The notes below the pieces were generated by a model. It was not told where the DNA came from. It did not search any database and saw nothing but the letters and a program-made list of their open reading frames with translations. This document shows, piece after piece, positions 5,557 through 7,879 of a stretch of DNA of 7,879 nt (within the stretch, counting starts at the first letter, position 1; each line of letters begins with the position of its first letter). Source of the stretch: Planctomycetota bacterium (GTDB lineage Bacteria > Planctomycetota > Planctomycetia > Pirellulales > Pirellulaceae). A program made the position numbers and the translations under genes. The stretch lies in assembly GCA_026692885.1 (NCBI GenBank), contig JAPLNJ010000774.1, forward strand, positions 1-7,879. Reading direction: 5' to 3'.

Positions 5557-7879
5557 ATGCCCACCAAACCCATTGCTGCCATCGACTCTGCCGCCTTCGA
5601 ATGCGAACTCCGTGCTGCGTTGCGCGGCGAGGTGCATTTCGACTTGATGAGTCGCGGCCTGCATGCCACGGACGCCAGTCACTACCAGATGTTGCCGGCC
5701 TGTGTCGTGGTACCGCGCGACGAGGCGGATTGCGTGCAGGCCGTCCAAATCGCCGGTCGCTACGGCGTACCCATCACGCCCCGCGGTGCCGCGACGTCGC
5801 TGTCCGGCCAGACGTTTGGCACCGGGATGGTGCTCGACGTGTCGAAGTACCTGAATCAGGTGCTAGAAGTCAACGCTCAGCAGCGGTGGGTCCGCGTACA
5901 GCCCGGCATCGTGCGGGATCGGTTGAACGCGCAGCTCGCACCGCACCAACTCCACTTCGCGCCCGATCCGGCCACGGGCAATCGGGCGACCGTCGGCGGC
6001 ATGATCGGCAACAATGCCTCGGGGATGCGGTCGGTCGTCTACGGCAAGACCATCGACCACGTGATCTCCTGCAAAGTCGCGTTGGCTGACGGTATCGTCC
6101 TGGAACTGGATGCCGCGGACGAAGCCGAGTGGCAACGGCGGGCGCAAGGCGACTCGCGGGAAGCCGCCCTCTACCGTGGCATCCAGGAAATCGTTGCTCG
6201 CAACCGTGCGGAGATCCTGGCCCGCTATCCGAAAGTCATGCGTCGCGTCTCCGGCTATAACCTGGACGAGTTCGTGGACGGCGCCGGCTACACCGGGCTG
6301 ATCGGCGGCCGCGATCTGGCCGGGCCTCGCCGCTGGAACCTGTCGAACTTGATCGTGGGCAGCGAAGGCACGCTGGCCGTGCTGCTGGAAGCCAAGCTGC
6401 GTCTGACCCCTCTACCCCGTGCAACGGCGCTGGCGATCGGTCACTTTCACGACGAAATCGACGCGCTCCGCCAGGTGCCGGAGATCCTCCGACATCAACC
6501 CAGTGCGGTCGAATTGCTGGACGAAGTCGTCATTCGGGAGGCGCTCGTCAATGCCGCGACGCGCGACCTGGCCACGTTCCTGGAAGGCGCACCGAAGGCC
6601 GTGCTCCTGGTGGAAATGTTTGGCGAGGACCCGGCCGATGCGCAACGCCGCATCGCCGCCTTGGTCGAGAACCTGACAGCCCGGGGCATTGGCTATGCGT
6701 GGCCGCTGCGGACCGACGCCCAGGGGCAGGCCAACGTGTGGGCCGTGCGCAAGACGGGGCTGGGGTTGATCAGCAACGTCAAGGGGCCGGTGAAAGGCCA
6801 GGCGGTTGTCGAAGACGCTTGCGTGCCCGTCGAAGTGCTGGCGGACTATATCCGGCGGCTGCGCGACTACTGCCGCGAACAGAACGTGCGATCGAGCATG
6901 TACGCCCACGCCAGCGTGGGCGTGATCCATTTCCGGCCCATGCTCGATCTGCACCTGCCGGAGGATCGGCAGAAAATGGTGGACATCGCCCACCGGGCCT
7001 TCGAGATGGTCTGCGAGTACGGCGGCAGCTTTGCCGGCGAACACGGCGACGGTGTGGTCCGCGGCCAGTTCATCCCGCAGTTTTTCGGTGCACCCCTGTA
7101 CGCCGCTTTCCAGCAAGTCAAACACCTGTTCGACCCGCAGCAACTGATGAACCCTGGCAAGATTCTCGACACGCCGTCGATGGTCAGCCACTTGCGGTAC
7201 GGCGAACAGTACCAGCCCGCTGAGCTGGCGACCCAGTTCCACTATCGCAAGCAGGGCGGCTTTCGGCTGGCGGTCGAGCAGTGTAACGGCGTGGGCGCCT
7301 GCCGCAAGCTGGCTCTGGGCACCATGTGCCCCAGCTACATGGCGACACGGGATGAGGAAGCGTCCACCCGCGGCCGCGCCAATGCGCTGCGGCTGGCGAT
7401 GTCCGGGCAGTTGGGCCAGGACGCCTTGAGTTCCGATCGCCTGCAAGAGGTGCTCGAATTGTGTTTGGCCTGCAAGGGCTGCCAGAGTGAGTGCCCGAAT
7501 GCCGTGGACCTGGCCCGGCTGAAGAGCGAGACCCTGCAAATGCACCACGATCACCACGGGGTGCCGCTGGGCTACCAGCTGATCGGTCGGATGCCGATTG
7601 CGGCGCGGCTGTTGGCCGGTCCGCTGGCCCACGTGGTAAATCTCGTGTCCCAGTTGCCGGGCTACGGCTGGCTGCTGGAGAAACTCGCCGGCATCGATCG
7701 CCGCAGGCCGCTGCCGCGGTTCGCCACGCGACCGTTGAGCAAGCTGCTGAAGGATCGCAAGTGGGACGGTTTTTCCAACCGTCCAGGCCAGATCGAGAAT
7801 TCGGCCTGCCGTGGCGACACCTCGGCCGAGCTGGGGCAAGTGGTTCTGTTCGACGACACCTACGCCAACTACCTGGAGC
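5557..7879 (+). CDS. YdiJ-like FAD-linked D-2-hydroxyacid dehydrogenase fused to iron-sulfur domain (3' end cut off)
   Basis: The frame runs from ATG 5557 to the window end without a stop: 774 codons plus one base. No other start exists in frame because TAG lies at 5485-5487. Domains in order: FAD-binding PCMH-type domain (about 40-285) with PRGAATSLSGQ at 75-85, GGMIGNNASG at 147-156 and VGSEGTLAV at 267-275; FAD-oxidase C-terminal domain (about 285-550) with H451, H458 and GEHGDG at 494-499, matching the His-x6-His and Glu metal site of D-2-hydroxyglutarate dehydrogenase; then a dicluster ferredoxin domain with C576, C582, C591 and CLACKGCQSECP (C636, C639, C642, C646). LFDDTYANYLE at the end is the beginning of the cysteine-rich CCG domain. 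E. coli YdiJ (about 1018 residues) has this order. The enzyme probably oxidises D-lactate or D-2-hydroxyglutarate and passes electrons through Fe-S clusters to the respiratory chain; substrate is not determined. About 240 residues are missing. No export signal, so cytoplasmic. Confidence 0.93.
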   Translation, partial: MPTKPIAAIDSAAFECELRAALRGEVHFDLMSRGLHATDASHYQMLPACVVVPRDEADCVQAVQIAGRYGVPITPRGAATSLSGQTFGTGMVLDVSKYLNQVLEVNAQQRWVRVQPGIVRDRLNAQLAPHQLHFAPDPATGNRATVGGMIGNNASGMRSVVYGKTIDHVISCKVALADGIVLELDAADEAEWQRRAQGDSREAALYRGIQEIVARNRAEILARYPKVMRRVSGYNLDEFVDGAGYTGLIGGRDLAGPRRWNLSNLIVGSEGTLAVLLEAKLRLTPLPRATALAIGHFHDEIDALRQVPEILRHQPSAVELLDEVVIREALVNAATRDLATFLEGAPKAVLLVEMFGEDPADAQRRIAALVENLTARGIGYAWPLRTDAQGQANVWAVRKTGLGLISNVKGPVKGQAVVEDACVPVEVLADYIRRLRDYCREQNVRSSMYAHASVGVIHFRPMLDLHLPEDRQKMVDIAHRAFEMVCEYGGSFAGEHGDGVVRGQFIPQFFGAPLYAAFQQVKHLFDPQQLMNPGKILDTPSMVSHLRYGEQYQPAELATQFHYRKQGGFRLAVEQCNGVGACRKLALGTMCPSYMATRDEEASTRGRANALRLAMSGQLGQDALSSDRLQEVLELCLACKGCQSECPNAVDLARLKSETLQMHHDHHGVPLGYQLIGRMPIAARLLAGPLAHVVNLVSQLPGYGWLLEKLAGIDRRRPLPRFATRPLSKLLKDRKWDGFSNRPGQIENSACRGDTSAELGQVVLFDDTYANYLE

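Noticed and set aside
6412..7839. Minus-strand open frame of 475 codons opposite the flavoprotein gene
   Set aside because: It lies wholly within a well-supported FAD/Fe-S coding frame and shows low-complexity, histidine- and arginine-rich composition without family resemblance.

Overview
The window is about 7.9 kb of GC-rich bacterial chromosome with four protein-coding genes. Two run off the ends of the window. The GC content, secreted carbohydrate- and lipid-hydrolase families and abundant short intergenic palindromes resemble Planctomycetes (Pirellulales-like). That placement is inference from style and family content; no rRNA or other phylogenetic marker is present.

Layout. (1) Bases 1-1146, + strand: the C-terminal 381 codons of a GH127/GH146-type (DUF1680) beta-L-arabinofuranosidase-like glycosidase. 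The fragment starts just before the paired-cysteine catalytic/zinc motif and ends in an extra C-terminal beta domain. (2) Bases 1144-1258: three tandem 39-bp repeats, each with a small palindrome, covering the junction with the next gene. (3) Bases 1248-3392, + strand: a secreted protein of 714 residues that I do not recognise by name. It looks like a beta domain, a helical (six-hairpin-like) toroid and a C-terminal beta domain, so it may be an uncharacterised sugar-acting enzyme working with the GH127 protein. (4) Bases 3393-3625: a short space between convergent genes filled by a nearly symmetrical cluster of REP-like palindromes framed by 19-bp inverted repeats. (5) Bases 3626-5191, - strand: an exported neutral/alkaline ceramidase-like hydrolase consisting only of the catalytic domain. 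(6) Bases 5192-5556: the divergent control region, with a dyad inside a possible promoter and a short direct repeat. (7) From 5557 to the window end, + strand: a YdiJ-like FAD-linked D-2-hydroxyacid (D-lactate/D-2-hydroxyglutarate type) dehydrogenase fused to a two-cluster iron-sulfur domain. It is cut just as the cysteine-rich C-terminal domain begins.

How they fit together. The first two genes are co-oriented and probably co-transcribed for breakdown of arabinose-containing or similar polysaccharide outside the cytoplasm. The ceramidase-like gene and the flavoprotein gene are transcribed divergently from a shared 365-bp region. I see no direct metabolic link between them and the sugar genes. 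No tRNA, rRNA, CRISPR array, transposase or phage gene is visible. The most unusual material is the two structured repeat systems (1144-1258 and 3441-3622) and the unassigned secreted protein. I did not find convincing evidence of a wholly new multi-gene system.
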